A stretch of 25,837 nt of DNA. It comes from JBDRLH01 sp043813215 (lineage in GTDB: Bacteria > Patescibacteriota > Minisyncoccia > Minisyncoccales > JAQTPW01). The notes beneath the pieces were generated by a model. It saw nothing but the letters and a program-made list of their open reading frames with translations. It did no database searches and was not told the DNA's origin. The stretch is from NCBI GenBank assembly GCA_043813215.1, contig JBDRLH010000044.1, positions 1-25,837 on the forward strand. The letters are read 5' to 3'. This document shows, piece by piece, positions 7,385 to 14,349 of this stretch. Within the stretch, counting starts at the first letter, position 1, and every line of letters starts with the position of its first letter. The position numbers and the translations under genes were made by a program.

Positions 7385-10339
7385 ATGATAAATTCTCCTA
7401 TTGACGAAATCAAAAACCGGCTTGATGTTGTCCAAGTTGTTCAGAGCTACATCAAACTTCAGAAAGTGGGAGCGAATTTTCGAGCGGTTTGCCCTTTCCA
7501 TTCGGAAAAAGGTCCGTCTTTTTTTGTTTCGCCCGCCCGGCAAATCTGGCATTGTTTCGGATGTTTTGTGCCGGGCTCATTAATTAAAACTGAAAGAGGT
7601 TATCATAAAATAGAAGATGTTAATGCGGGAGACACGGTTTTAACGCATAAGGGCCGGTTTATGCCCGTCATTAGAAGAATTTGGAGACTGTATTGCGGAA
7701 AAATAATTGATATAAAAGTTAGAAAATCCAACGAAATTACCACGCTCACTACCGATCACGAAGTTTATGCAATCAAAACAAAAAATTGCATTCATAAGGG
7801 CAGGATGACAAGGATATGCCAGCCTAATTGTGACAAAAGGTATTGTCCCCGGTTTTATTTAGATTATAAGATAGAAAAATTATCAGCAGGCCAGCTTAAG
7901 ATAAATGATTATTTACTTTTCCCCATTAACCAGAGGGTGGAAGATAAAAATTACATCAACCTGGAGGAGTATTATAATCGGAGAGACAGTAATTACGGGC
8001 CAAGTATTAAAGAATTTGCTTCAAAAATAAAAATCGATAAGAATTTTTTAAGATTGCTCGGTTATTATATTGCCGAAGGCAGCAATCACCGCGCTTATAT
8101 CAGATTTAGCTTGGGTAATCATGAGAAAAAGTTTGCCGAAGAAATTAAAAGTTTAATTAAACGAATTTTTAAAATAGAAGCCGCGATTTGTAAAAGAGGG
8201 AAGAGAGGGAAAACTGGATTGGAAGTTAGCGCATGCAATTCTAAATTATCGAATATCTTCGAAAATTTATGCGGCAAAAGAGCGGAAAATAAACATATTC
8301 CTTTTGGGTTGCAGAATTTGCCGATTGAAAAACAAAGAATAGTTTTAGAGGCAATTCATAAAGGGGACGGTTGTACGGGAAAAATTGCTGGATGTAAAAA
8401 GGAAAGAAAATTTAAGGAAATTACAACTATATCTTTGGTTTTAGCCGAACAATTAAAAGATATCTTATTGAGATTCAAGATTGCGCCAAATTTTTATATT
8501 GAACAAGAAGGGATTGACAAAAAAATGGTTCATCATAAAAAATCTTATAGAATTCAGTGGCAAGAAAGCCATATTTTAAACTTTTCTAATTTTTTAGAGA
8601 ATGAAAGAGTTTTATACTGGCTTTTGCCAATAAAAGAATTAAATAGAAGACAATACCAAGGAGATGTTTATAATTTTACGGTCGCAGAGGATCATTCCTA
8701 TGTGGCCACTAATTTTGTTGTCGGTAATTGCGGAAAAGGCGGAGATATTTTAGGCTTTGTCAAAGAAATAGAGGGCGTGGAATTCGGAGACGCTTTGCGC
8801 ATTCTGGCTCAAAAAGCTGGCGTTGAATTAAAGCCGATGACCCGCGAGTTCGCAGTTTTAAAAACAGAAAGACAGAGATTATTGGAAGTAAACGAGTGGG
8901 CGACAAAATTTTTTGAAAAACAATTGGGGGGCACAGGCACGGGCAAGGAGGCGAGAGATTATCTTTTGGGCCGGAAGATTACAGAAGACTCGATAAAAAA
9001 ATGGCGCCTGGGATATTCGCCCGACGCCTGGCAGGGACTTTTGGATTTTTTAGTTGAGAGAGGATATAAGGAAGAAGAGGTGGAAAAAACAGGTCTGGCT
9101 ATAAAAGGAGAGAAAGGATCACTTTACGACAGATTCAGGGGCAGGATAATGTTTCCGGTTTTTGATTTAAATTCCCAAGTTTTGGGTTTTGGCGGCCGGG
9201 TTTTCAAAGACAAAGATAAAAAAGAAGTTGCCAAATACATGAACACGCCCAACACCGTCCTCTACGACAAAAGCAGAATATTGTACGGTTTGGATAAGGC
9301 CAAGGTGGCGATAAGAAAACAGGATCGCATAGTTTTAGTGGAAGGATACGTGGACGCTATTATGTGCCATCAAGAAAGATTTGAAAATACAGTTGCCGTT
9401 TCAGGGACAGCTCTTACGCCTTATCATTTAAAAATCATCAAAAGATATTCCGATAATATTTACACCGCTTTTGATATGGATGTGGGCGGGGATTCGGCTA
9501 CCAAAAGAGGTACCGATCTGGCTCAGATGGCCGGTTTTAACATAAAAGTAGTCACCATGAATGAGGGCAAGGATCCGGCCGATATTCTCTGCCAAAATCC
9601 CGGGGACTGGGAGCGGGAAATAAAAGAAGCCAAATCGATTGCCGATTTTTATTTTAAAACCACTTTTTCGCGTTTTGACAAAAAAACCCCTGACGGCAAG
9701 CGGGAGATTTCCAAAATTTTACTGTCCGTGATAAAAAGAATTCCCAGCCAGATAGAAAGAGCCCATTGGATACAGGAATTGGCAAAAGAATTATCAGTCA
9801 AAGACGAGGACGTCAGGGAAGAATTAAAAAAAGTAAAACTTACCGAAACCGCTTACGGATTGGAAAAAGAGGAAATAATTAACTTGCCCCCCAAAACAAG
9901 GAAAGACTTGCTTGAAGAAAGAACAATGGTTCTAACTCTGAATTCTCCACAAGACTGCCTTTGTTTGATTTCCGAAGAGGATTTGGGGTTATTTTCTCCG
10001 AAAATTTCTAAGCTGATTTCCTGGCTAAAAGAAAATCCCTCCTTCGCCAAAGCTTCAGAGGGCAAGAAAAAAACAGATTTGATTGGATTTCCGCCCGAAC
10101 TGAAAGACTTATTCGATTGTCTTTCTTTGCAAGCGGAAGTGGAATCAGAAATTTCAAAAGAAGATTTAAAAGAAGATTTCGGCAATTGCCTAAAAAACAT
10201 TAAAAGTTTAGAATTAAAAAACAAACTAGACGAGATTTCCCAGTCTCTCAGAGAGGCAGAAAGAGAGCAAGATGCCGGAAAAATAAATTTGTTGAAAAGT
10301 AAATTTAACGAATTGGCTAAAAAATTAAACACTGCTTAA
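7385..10339 (+). CDS. dnaG: DNA primase DnaG, interrupted by an in-frame intein
   Basis: The primase makes RNA primers at the replication fork. Without the intein the protein is about 595 residues, normal for DnaG. The N-terminal CHC2 zinc domain has CPFH (Cys36, His39), then HCFG-C, where the last ligand Cys follows the intein. The extein resumes as CGKGGDILGF. The TOPRIM catalytic core has LVEGYVDAIM (Glu653) and FDMDVGGDSA (Asp697, Asp699); FDMD is slightly unusual, since FDxD with small residues is common. A variable C-terminal helicase-binding region follows, containing a palindromic-repeat peptide SFAKASEGK. An upstream in-frame TTG (7376) exists, but the ATG at 7385 fits family starts (xxIDEIKxRxD) and the -10 position. 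It is separated from rpoD by 2 nt, the conserved dnaG-rpoD pairing. Confidence 0.95.
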   Translation: MINSPIDEIKNRLDVVQVVQSYIKLQKVGANFRAVCPFHSEKGPSFFVSPARQIWHCFGCFVPGSLIKTERGYHKIEDVNAGDTVLTHKGRFMPVIRRIWRLYCGKIIDIKVRKSNEITTLTTDHEVYAIKTKNCIHKGRMTRICQPNCDKRYCPRFYLDYKIEKLSAGQLKINDYLLFPINQRVEDKNYINLEEYYNRRDSNYGPSIKEFASKIKIDKNFLRLLGYYIAEGSNHRAYIRFSLGNHEKKFAEEIKSLIKRIFKIEAAICKRGKRGKTGLEVSACNSKLSNIFENLCGKRAENKHIPFGLQNLPIEKQRIVLEAIHKGDGCTGKIAGCKKERKFKEITTISLVLAEQLKDILLRFKIAPNFYIEQEGIDKKMVHHKKSYRIQWQESHILNFSNFLENERVLYWLLPIKELNRRQYQGDVYNFTVAEDHSYVATNFVVGNCGKGGDILGFVKEIEGVEFGDALRILAQKAGVELKPMTREFAVLKTERQRLLEVNEWATKFFEKQLGGTGTGKEARDYLLGRKITEDSIKKWRLGYSPDAWQGLLDFLVERGYKEEEVEKTGLAIKGEKGSLYDRFRGRIMFPVFDLNSQVLGFGGRVFKDKDKKEVAKYMNTPNTVLYDKSRILYGLDKAKVAIRKQDRIVLVEGYVDAIMCHQERFENTVAVSGTALTPYHLKIIKRYSDNIYTAFDMDVGGDSATKRGTDLAQMAGFNIKVVTMNEGKDPADILCQNPGDWEREIKEAKSIADFYFKTTFSRFDKKTPDGKREISKILLSVIKRIPSQIERAHWIQELAKELSVKDEDVREELKKVKLTETAYGLEKEEIINLPPKTRKDLLEERTMVLTLNSPQDCLCLISEEDLGLFSPKISKLISWLKENPSFAKASEGKKKTDLIGFPPELKDLFDCLSLQAEVESEISKEDLKEDFGNCLKNIKSLELKNKLDEISQSLREAEREQDAGKINLLKSKFNELAKKLNTA
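7562..8728 (+). mobile_element. LAGLIDADG intein in the zinc site of DnaG
   Basis: An in-frame intein of 389 residues. It begins with Cys1 (CFVPGSLIKTERGYHKIEDV, block A). Block B is TTLTTDHEVY (Thr63, His66). LAGLIDADG motif 1 is LLGYYIAEG at intein residues about 165-173, and motif 2 is LEAIHKGDG at about 262-270. The splicing C-terminus is VYNFTVAEDHSYVATNFVVGN, followed by extein Cys+1. The two dodecapeptide motifs predict an active homing endonuclease. The penultimate residue is Gly rather than the usual His. A Cys/His-rich insert (intein residues 76-95) lies after block B. Removal restores HCFG-CGKGG, a perfect CHC2 zinc motif, which fixes both boundaries. Confidence 0.95.
10037..10066 (+). 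repeat. Palindromic repeat inside dnaG (SFAKASEGK-type)
   Basis: An imperfect inverted repeat with arms CCCTC (10037-10041) and GAGGG (10058-10062) around a core TTCGCCAAAGCTTC. It is translated in frame as PSFAKASEGK, a peptide I recognise as recurring in Patescibacteria proteins where such repeats have entered genes. It lies in the weakly conserved C-terminal part of DnaG. A second related copy is at 10366-10391 in rpoD. Confidence 0.6.
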
Positions 10340-10341
10340 TT

Positions 10342-11577
10342 ATGAAGAAAAAAAAGAAGCACCTTTCTCCGCCAAAGGTTCGGAGGGCAAAGAAAAAAAC
10401 AAAGAGAAGAATAAAGAAAGTTTTACGCAAAGGCCGTGTAAAAAAAGCCGACAAAAGAAAGAAGGCGTTTTTGCATAAGAAGCATTCCAGGGGAGGACGC
10501 CATAAGAAGGTTTTTTTGCCCGAGAAAATTCAGGCCTTTATCGAGAAAGGAAAACAGAGAGGTTTTGTGACAACTTCCGAAATTTTATCCTATTTTCCCG
10601 ATGTAGAAAATGATATTTCAGGATTGGAAAATTTATACGAAGAATTGGAAAAAAACGGCATTGAGCTAAAAGAAGCAAGAGAATTTTTGGAAACTCCCAA
10701 AGAGCCTCTCTCAAAAAGAGAAAAATTGCTCCAAGCTGCCGGAGAAGCGAGGATTGATCCCGTCCAGATGTATTTAAAGGAAATCGGCCAGGTGTCATTT
10801 TTGACCGCAGAAGACGAAAAAGATCTGGCAAAAAAGATTGAAACAGGCGATAGGGAGGCCGAGAAAAAATTAGCCAGAGCCAATTTAAGATTGGTCGTTT
10901 CAATAGCCAAGAGATATATCGGCCGCTCTCCCAACTTAACCCTGCTTGATTTGATTCAGGAGGGCAACTTGGGACTTTTTCGCGCCGTTGAGAAATTCGA
11001 CTGGAGAAAGGGTTATAAGTTTTCAACTTATGCCACTTGGTGGATACGCCAGGCCATAACTCGCGCCTTGGCCGACCAGGCGAGGACCATCAGGATTCCC
11101 GTCCATATGGTGGAAACCATATCAAAATATACCCAGGCGAGAAGAAGATTGGTTCAGGATTTGGGCCGAGAGCCTTTGCCCGAGGAAATCGCCTCAGAAA
11201 TGGGGCTTGAAGTGGATAAAGTCCGTCACATTATGAAAATTTCCCAGGAAACGGTTTCTTTGGAAACGCCGGTAGGCGAAGATGAAGAAGATTCGGTTTT
11301 AGCCGAATTTATTGAAGATGAAAAAGCCATCGCCCCCTCGGCCGAAGCCGGCAGGACGCTATTGCGCGAAAGGTTAAAAGAAATTTTAGTTGATCTGACT
11401 CCGCGGGAACAAAAAATACTCGCCTTGAGATTCGGCCTGGCCGACGGCATCACCCATACCCTTGAAGAAGTGGGCAAGGAATTTGGCGTCACCCGCGAAA
11501 GAATCCGCCAGATAGAAGCCAAAGCTTTAGAAAGAATAAGAGAGCATCAGGAGCTGAAAAAACTGAAAGGATACTGA
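10342..11577 (+). CDS. rpoD: RNA polymerase primary sigma factor RpoD (sigma-70)
   Basis: A 411-residue housekeeping sigma factor. After a polybasic tail (residues 1-56, 31 of them Lys or Arg) comes a region 1.1-like segment (about 66-110, FIEKGKQRGFVTTSEILSYF). Region 1.2 follows at about 138-149 (DPVQMYLKEIG), then region 2 (LRLVVSIAKRYIGR, LDLIQEGNLGLFRAVEKFD, FSTYATWWIRQAI), which binds core polymerase and the -10 box. Region 3 is ADQARTIRIPVHMVETI, and region 4 has the helix-turn-helix TLEEVGKEFGVTRERIRQIEAKAL, which contacts -35. Group 1 sigma factors usually lack such a long lysine-rich leader. The start lies 2 nt after the dnaG stop, supporting it and co-transcription. It ends in TGA, which abuts the -35 of the tRNA promoter. 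Confidence 0.96.
   Translation: MKKKKKHLSPPKVRRAKKKTKRRIKKVLRKGRVKKADKRKKAFLHKKHSRGGRHKKVFLPEKIQAFIEKGKQRGFVTTSEILSYFPDVENDISGLENLYEELEKNGIELKEAREFLETPKEPLSKREKLLQAAGEARIDPVQMYLKEIGQVSFLTAEDEKDLAKKIETGDREAEKKLARANLRLVVSIAKRYIGRSPNLTLLDLIQEGNLGLFRAVEKFDWRKGYKFSTYATWWIRQAITRALADQARTIRIPVHMVETISKYTQARRRLVQDLGREPLPEEIASEMGLEVDKVRHIMKISQETVSLETPVGEDEEDSVLAEFIEDEKAIAPSAEAGRTLLRERLKEILVDLTPREQKILALRFGLADGITHTLEEVGKEFGVTRERIRQIEAKALERIREHQELKKLKGY
10366..10391 (+). repeat. Second copy of the palindromic repeat, in rpoD
   Basis: Arms CTCCG (10367-10371) and CGGAG (10381-10385) flank GCCAAAGGTT. It aligns base by base with the dnaG copy over the core CGCCAAAG-TTC-GAGGGCAA and into the A-rich stretch that follows. 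Here it is read in another frame as SPPKVRRAKK, part of the polybasic sigma tail. Two copies within about 330 bp, in different reading frames, suggest insertion of a mobile palindrome rather than protein homology. Confidence 0.5.
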
Positions 11578-11606
11578 TTGACCTAATTTATAAAATTTAC
11601 TATATT
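11578..11606 (+). promoter_or_regulatory. Promoter of tRNA-Asn
   Basis: TTGACC (11578-11583) is followed by exactly 17 bp and then TATATT (11601-11606), a near-consensus sigma-70 promoter. Transcription would start at about 11613, 4 nt before the mature tRNA. The -35 box begins immediately after the rpoD stop codon. Confidence 0.7.
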
Positions 11607-11616
11607 AAAGAAGCAT

Positions 11617-11688
11617 TCCGCGGTGGCGCAACGGTAGCGCGGAGGACTGTTAATCCTTAGGTTGCAGGTTCGAATCCTGCCCGCGGAG
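11617..11688 (+). tRNA. tRNA-Asn (anticodon GTT)
   Basis: A complete cloverleaf. Acceptor TCCGCGG (11617-11623) pairs with CCGCGGA (11681-11687). The D stem GCGC/GCGC encloses loop AACGGTA. The anticodon stem GAGGA/TCCTT (one G-T pair) encloses loop CTGTTAA with anticodon GTT at 11649-11651. The variable loop has 5 nt. The T arm is GCAGG-TTCGAAT-CCTGC. The discriminator is G at 11688, and the following bases are CCC, so the terminal A of CCA is not encoded and CCA must be added by tRNA nucleotidyltransferase. Confidence 0.96.
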
Positions 11689-11696
11689 CCCGCTTG

Positions 11697-11754
11697 TGCT
11701 CGGTTCGAGTGACCGAGGCATAAAATTGCCAAGAAGGCGGTTTTTTGTTAGAAT
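11697..11754 (+). promoter_or_regulatory. Terminator-promoter composite element (copy 1) after tRNA-Asn
   Basis: A first hairpin CTCGGT/ACCGAG (11699-11704, 11712-11717) is followed by the composite. Stem AAAATTGCC (11722-11730) pairs with GGCGGTTTT (11736-11744, two G-U pairs), with a 5-nt loop and T6 at 11741-11746. Extended -10 TGT-TAGAAT follows directly (-10 at 11749-11754). TTGCCA in the left arm (11726-11731) lies 17 bp upstream of the -10, so the same bases can serve as the -35 box. The next ATG is at 11761, 7 nt after the -10 end, which predicts a leaderless mRNA. The hairpin would end the tRNA transcript. Confidence 0.75.
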
Positions 11755-11760
11755 AAGATA

Positions 11761-12813
11761 ATGAATACTAAAATCTTAGTTATTTCAATAGTTTTAATTG
11801 GCTTAGTTATAGGAGGATATTTTGTTTGGAAAAATATTTCTGCTCCAGAAAATGGAAAAATAGAAATTGAAGAAGGAATAGTCCCAGCACCATCCGGTGA
11901 AGTACAAGTTTACAAAGGCATTTGGATGCCTACATCATTGTCTAATGATCCAAATAAGTTGGATTCTGATATACAGAAACTGAAGGACATAGGAGTAAAT
12001 ACGATTTTCCTTCCAGCCGCCCCTCCGCATCTTGAGCGCTGCCTTGAGGGACTTCCTTCTGATTCTGAATTAGCTAAAAAATTAAGAGAGATTATTCCGA
12101 TTCAAAAAGAAATTATGATTGCCAACATACAAGCTGCTCACAGAAATGGTTTGAGAGTTGGATTAGCTATGACTAAATGCTTTCCCGCAGCAGAGGATAT
12201 AACTTTAGAAGAGTGGGACTTCCAAATCATTGAAAACGCCAAATTAGCAGAAGAGTACCGCGTTGAATTATTTGCTCCTATGAATGAACCAGAGGTGCTG
12301 TTTGGTCCTTCTGCATCGGCAAATTGGGGACAAGAAATTCTTCCTAAAATAAGAGAAGTTTATCATGGCAAGGTCGTTTGGAAGGGAGCGTCTATTGGTG
12401 ATATACAGCCCTATCCTATGACAGAACCTGCTTCAACAAACTATTCAGGATATGATTACATTGGAGTTACTATCAGCCGAGGTCTTGGCACGACACTAGA
12501 AGATTTTTCCCCATTTGTTGACTATGCATTGAACACATTTCTCGGCTTTGCAGAAAGAGATAATTGCAAAGGAGTTATGATTACAGAATTTTATGGTACA
12601 TCGATGAGAGAATCAATATGGAACGAAGAATTAAATGCAAGGGCTCATGAAATAGTTCTTGAAAAAGGAAGGGACAAGGTCGCTGGATTTTTTGCTTTAG
12701 ATTTTCTTGGATTAAGTATTTTTGGAGAGGATATACCAGGAATGCCTGACCCTGAAAAGTCCCAAAAAGCAGAAGAAGTGATTAAAAGATATTTCACAGA
12801 AATTTTGGATTAA
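11761..12813 (+). CDS. Membrane-anchored clan GH-A type glycosidase, copy 1
   Basis: A 350-residue protein. An N-terminal hydrophobic helix (about residues 4-23) is followed by a short linker and a TIM-barrel-like domain starting at VYKGIWMP. It has the two carboxylates of clan GH-A retaining glycosidases: Asn-Glu-Pro in PMNEPE (Glu176, presumed acid/base) and Glu276 in MITEFYG (presumed nucleophile), spaced as expected for strands 4 and 7. No lipobox is visible, so the helix is probably an uncleaved anchor placing the enzyme outside the membrane. The specific GH family and substrate are not recognised; GH113-like or GH53-like are possible. It is the first of a tandem pair with 12843-13853 and is probably co-transcribed with it from the composite promoter. 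Confidence 0.75.
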   Translation: MNTKILVISIVLIGLVIGGYFVWKNISAPENGKIEIEEGIVPAPSGEVQVYKGIWMPTSLSNDPNKLDSDIQKLKDIGVNTIFLPAAPPHLERCLEGLPSDSELAKKLREIIPIQKEIMIANIQAAHRNGLRVGLAMTKCFPAAEDITLEEWDFQIIENAKLAEEYRVELFAPMNEPEVLFGPSASANWGQEILPKIREVYHGKVVWKGASIGDIQPYPMTEPASTNYSGYDYIGVTISRGLGTTLEDFSPFVDYALNTFLGFAERDNCKGVMITEFYGTSMRESIWNEELNARAHEIVLEKGRDKVAGFFALDFLGLSIFGEDIPGMPDPEKSQKAEEVIKRYFTEILD

Positions 12814-12842
12814 ATCTTAATTATTCAAAATAACCCCGAATA

Positions 12843-13853
12843 ATGAATATCAAAACCCTAATTATCATAATAATTCTAATGGGTTTGGGCGTAGGAGGAT
12901 TTTTTACTTGGAAAAATATTTTTCAGGAAGAATCAGAAACTTTACTCCAGCCACCAAGTGGGGAGGTTTTAGTGTATAAAGGTTTTTGGATGCCTGTCGC
13001 TTTTTACTATCCCCATGACAGTCACTCAATGACAGATGAAAAGCTAGTAGAAGGTGTTGGAGTAAATATTGTGGGTTTAGGACCAACAGTTAAAATAAAC
13101 ATTAATGGTGAAGTAAAATATGCTGAACCTTTTTCTTCTAATAATGTTGAACAACAGTTAGCTACATTAGTTAAAAAATATTATGAAGTAGGTATTAGAA
13201 TACATTTAGTTATAGAATTATTTTATGAGGAAGAGTTTACAAGAGGGAGTGGTGAACCTAAACCAATTCCTATAGCAGTTGCAACAAAAGAAGGGTTTTT
13301 GGATAAGTATAATTTAATTGTTGAAGATATAGCCCTATTAGCAGAAAAGTATCAAGTTGAAATGTTTTCGCCAATGAACGAACCTGATTATAAACTAGGT
13401 GCTAAAACTTCTTCTGAATGGGGGCAAAAAATATTGCCAATAGTCAGAAAAAATTACAATGGCAAAGTTGTATTTAAAGGTTCATTAGCTCATGATTTAG
13501 ATGATGATATTAATTTTAAAGGATATGATGCTATTGGGTTTTCTATCTCACCTGAAGAGAGTATTGAAGGCTATGAACAAAGAGCTGTAAGTATAATACA
13601 AAAAATACTTGGCTGGGCAGAAAGAGATGATGTGTCAGAAGTAATAGCTACAGAGTTTGGTGTTTGGGGTGGAGCCTCAAGGTTTGATGAAAACACAAAA
13701 ATCACTGCACATAAAATCATATTTGAACAAGGCCAAGGAAAATTAAAAGGATTTATAGTATTTGACCCTCCTTCTGACCAGGGTTGGTCATTAAAGCAGA
13801 GCCCTAACTTATTAGAAGAGATAAAAGAGGAGTTCACAGAAATTTTAGACTAA
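12843..13853 (+). CDS. Membrane-anchored clan GH-A type glycosidase, copy 2
   Basis: A 336-residue paralogue of the preceding gene. It has the same N-terminal anchor (residues about 4-22, ending FFTWKNIF versus YFVWKNIS), the same entry PSGEVLVYKGFWMP, catalytic candidates Glu180 in SPMNEPD and Glu271 in ATEFGVW, and the same C-terminal ending FTEILD. The active-site surroundings differ: the loop after strand 1 and the segment after the nucleophile are unlike copy 1, so the substrate may differ. It lies 29 nt after copy 1, with no clear promoter of its own. The bases after each stop codon are also related (TTAATTATTC followed by a C-rich run), so the duplication included some 3' flank. Confidence 0.75.
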   Translation: MNIKTLIIIIILMGLGVGGFFTWKNIFQEESETLLQPPSGEVLVYKGFWMPVAFYYPHDSHSMTDEKLVEGVGVNIVGLGPTVKININGEVKYAEPFSSNNVEQQLATLVKKYYEVGIRIHLVIELFYEEEFTRGSGEPKPIPIAVATKEGFLDKYNLIVEDIALLAEKYQVEMFSPMNEPDYKLGAKTSSEWGQKILPIVRKNYNGKVVFKGSLAHDLDDDINFKGYDAIGFSISPEESIEGYEQRAVSIIQKILGWAERDDVSEVIATEFGVWGGASRFDENTKITAHKIIFEQGQGKLKGFIVFDPPSDQGWSLKQSPNLLEEIKEEFTEILD

Positions 13854-13991
13854 AACTTTAATTATTCTTAAAATAGTCCCCGACCGAGGGGCGTTCTGAG
13901 ACACCCTCAAAAAGCTCCCATTTTCCCCTTAAGCCACAGGTTCTAGACCGACTACGGGAGCTAAGCATACCGTCAAGAAAGACAATCAAGG
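13854..13991 (+). other. Non-coding stretch with nested inverted repeats
   Basis: No gene is seen. The stretch holds GAGGG/CCCTC (13886-13890, 13904-13908), a competing CCCC/GGGG pair (13878-13881, 13888-13891), and a perfect 7-bp repeat AGCTCCC/GGGAGCT (13913-13919, 13956-13962) enclosing 36 nt with a small inner hairpin GGT-TCTAG-ACC (13939-13949). It ends with GTCAAGAAAGAC (13972-13983), which recurs before composite copy 3 at 14291. It could be a structured 3' UTR, a small RNA or a decayed repeat. Confidence 0.35.
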
Positions 13992-14022
13992 AATCGCCTT
14001 GTAGGCGGTTTTTTGGTAGAAT
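13992..14022 (+). promoter_or_regulatory. Terminator-promoter composite element (copy 2)
   Basis: Stem AATCGCC (13992-13998) and GGCGGTT (14004-14010) with 5-nt loop TTGTA, T6 run (14009-14014), then TGG-TAGAAT with the -10 at 14017-14022. It ends the glycosidase transcript and starts the next one near 14029. The leader to the ATG at 14078 is about 49 nt and begins ATAAAGGTC, as in copy 4. Confidence 0.75.
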
Positions 14023-14077
14023 AAAGATATAAAGGTCTTCAAAGAAAAAATCACAATTAAAAAGTTTTTATAATAAA

Positions 14078-14281
14078 ATGGGAAATATCATCAAGTTTTC
14101 TAAATTAGCCGCCATTATTGGTGTTTTTATATCAGCATTGATTGCGATCTCTTTGGTTTTGGACTTAATCTCAACTAGTGAGACGAGAGAAATTTTAACA
14201 AAAACATTATTAGTTATCGGGATATTAACATTAGCCTCGATAGTAATAAATTTTATTTCAAAGACCAGGGAAGAAAAATAA
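14078..14281 (+). CDS. Small two-helix membrane protein, unknown
   Basis: A 67-residue protein with two predicted transmembrane segments (about residues 8-29 and 41-59) joined by a short polar loop (STSETREI), and a charged tail KTREEK. I do not recognise a family. It is a single-gene unit between composite copies 2 and 3. A TATAAT at 14069-14074 is too close to the ATG to drive it, so transcription is expected from copy 2 with a leader of about 49 nt lacking a Shine-Dalgarno site. Confidence 0.6.
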   Translation: MGNIIKFSKLAAIIGVFISALIAISLVLDLISTSETREILTKTLLVIGILTLASIVINFISKTREEK

Positions 14282-14310
14282 ATTCCTCCTGTCAAGAAAG
14301 ACAGCTAAAG

Positions 14311-14341
14311 AATCGCCAAGCAGGCGGTTTTTTGGTATAAT
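14311..14341 (+). promoter_or_regulatory. Terminator-promoter composite element (copy 3)
   Basis: Stem AATCGCC (14311-14317) and GGCGGTT (14323-14329) with loop AAGCA, T6 run (14328-14333), then TGG-TATAAT with a perfect consensus -10 at 14336-14341. TCGCCA at 14313-14318 lies 17 bp upstream as a weak -35. The ATG at 14350 is 9 nt past the end of the -10, predicting a leaderless or 1-2 nt leader mRNA. The preceding GTCAAGAAAGACA (14291-14303) matches the flank of copy 2. Confidence 0.8.
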
Positions 14342-14349
14342 AGGGAAAG

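Noticed and set aside
9853..11026. Long minus-strand ORFs opposite dnaG and rpoD
   Set aside because: They are shadows of strongly conserved plus-strand genes. Their composition (Ser/Phe-rich) is typical of antisense reading of Lys/Glu-rich coding DNA.
3890..11577. Reassigned TGA codon (Gly or Trp) as in some Patescibacteria
   Set aside because: TGA ends rpoD and the GT4 gene at their expected C-termini, and Trp and Gly in conserved motifs use standard codons.
13913..13962. AGCTCCC/GGGAGCT as the acceptor stem of a degenerate tRNA
   Set aside because: Only 36 nt lie between the arms, too few for D, anticodon and T arms, and no T-loop (TTCGA) follows the family pattern.
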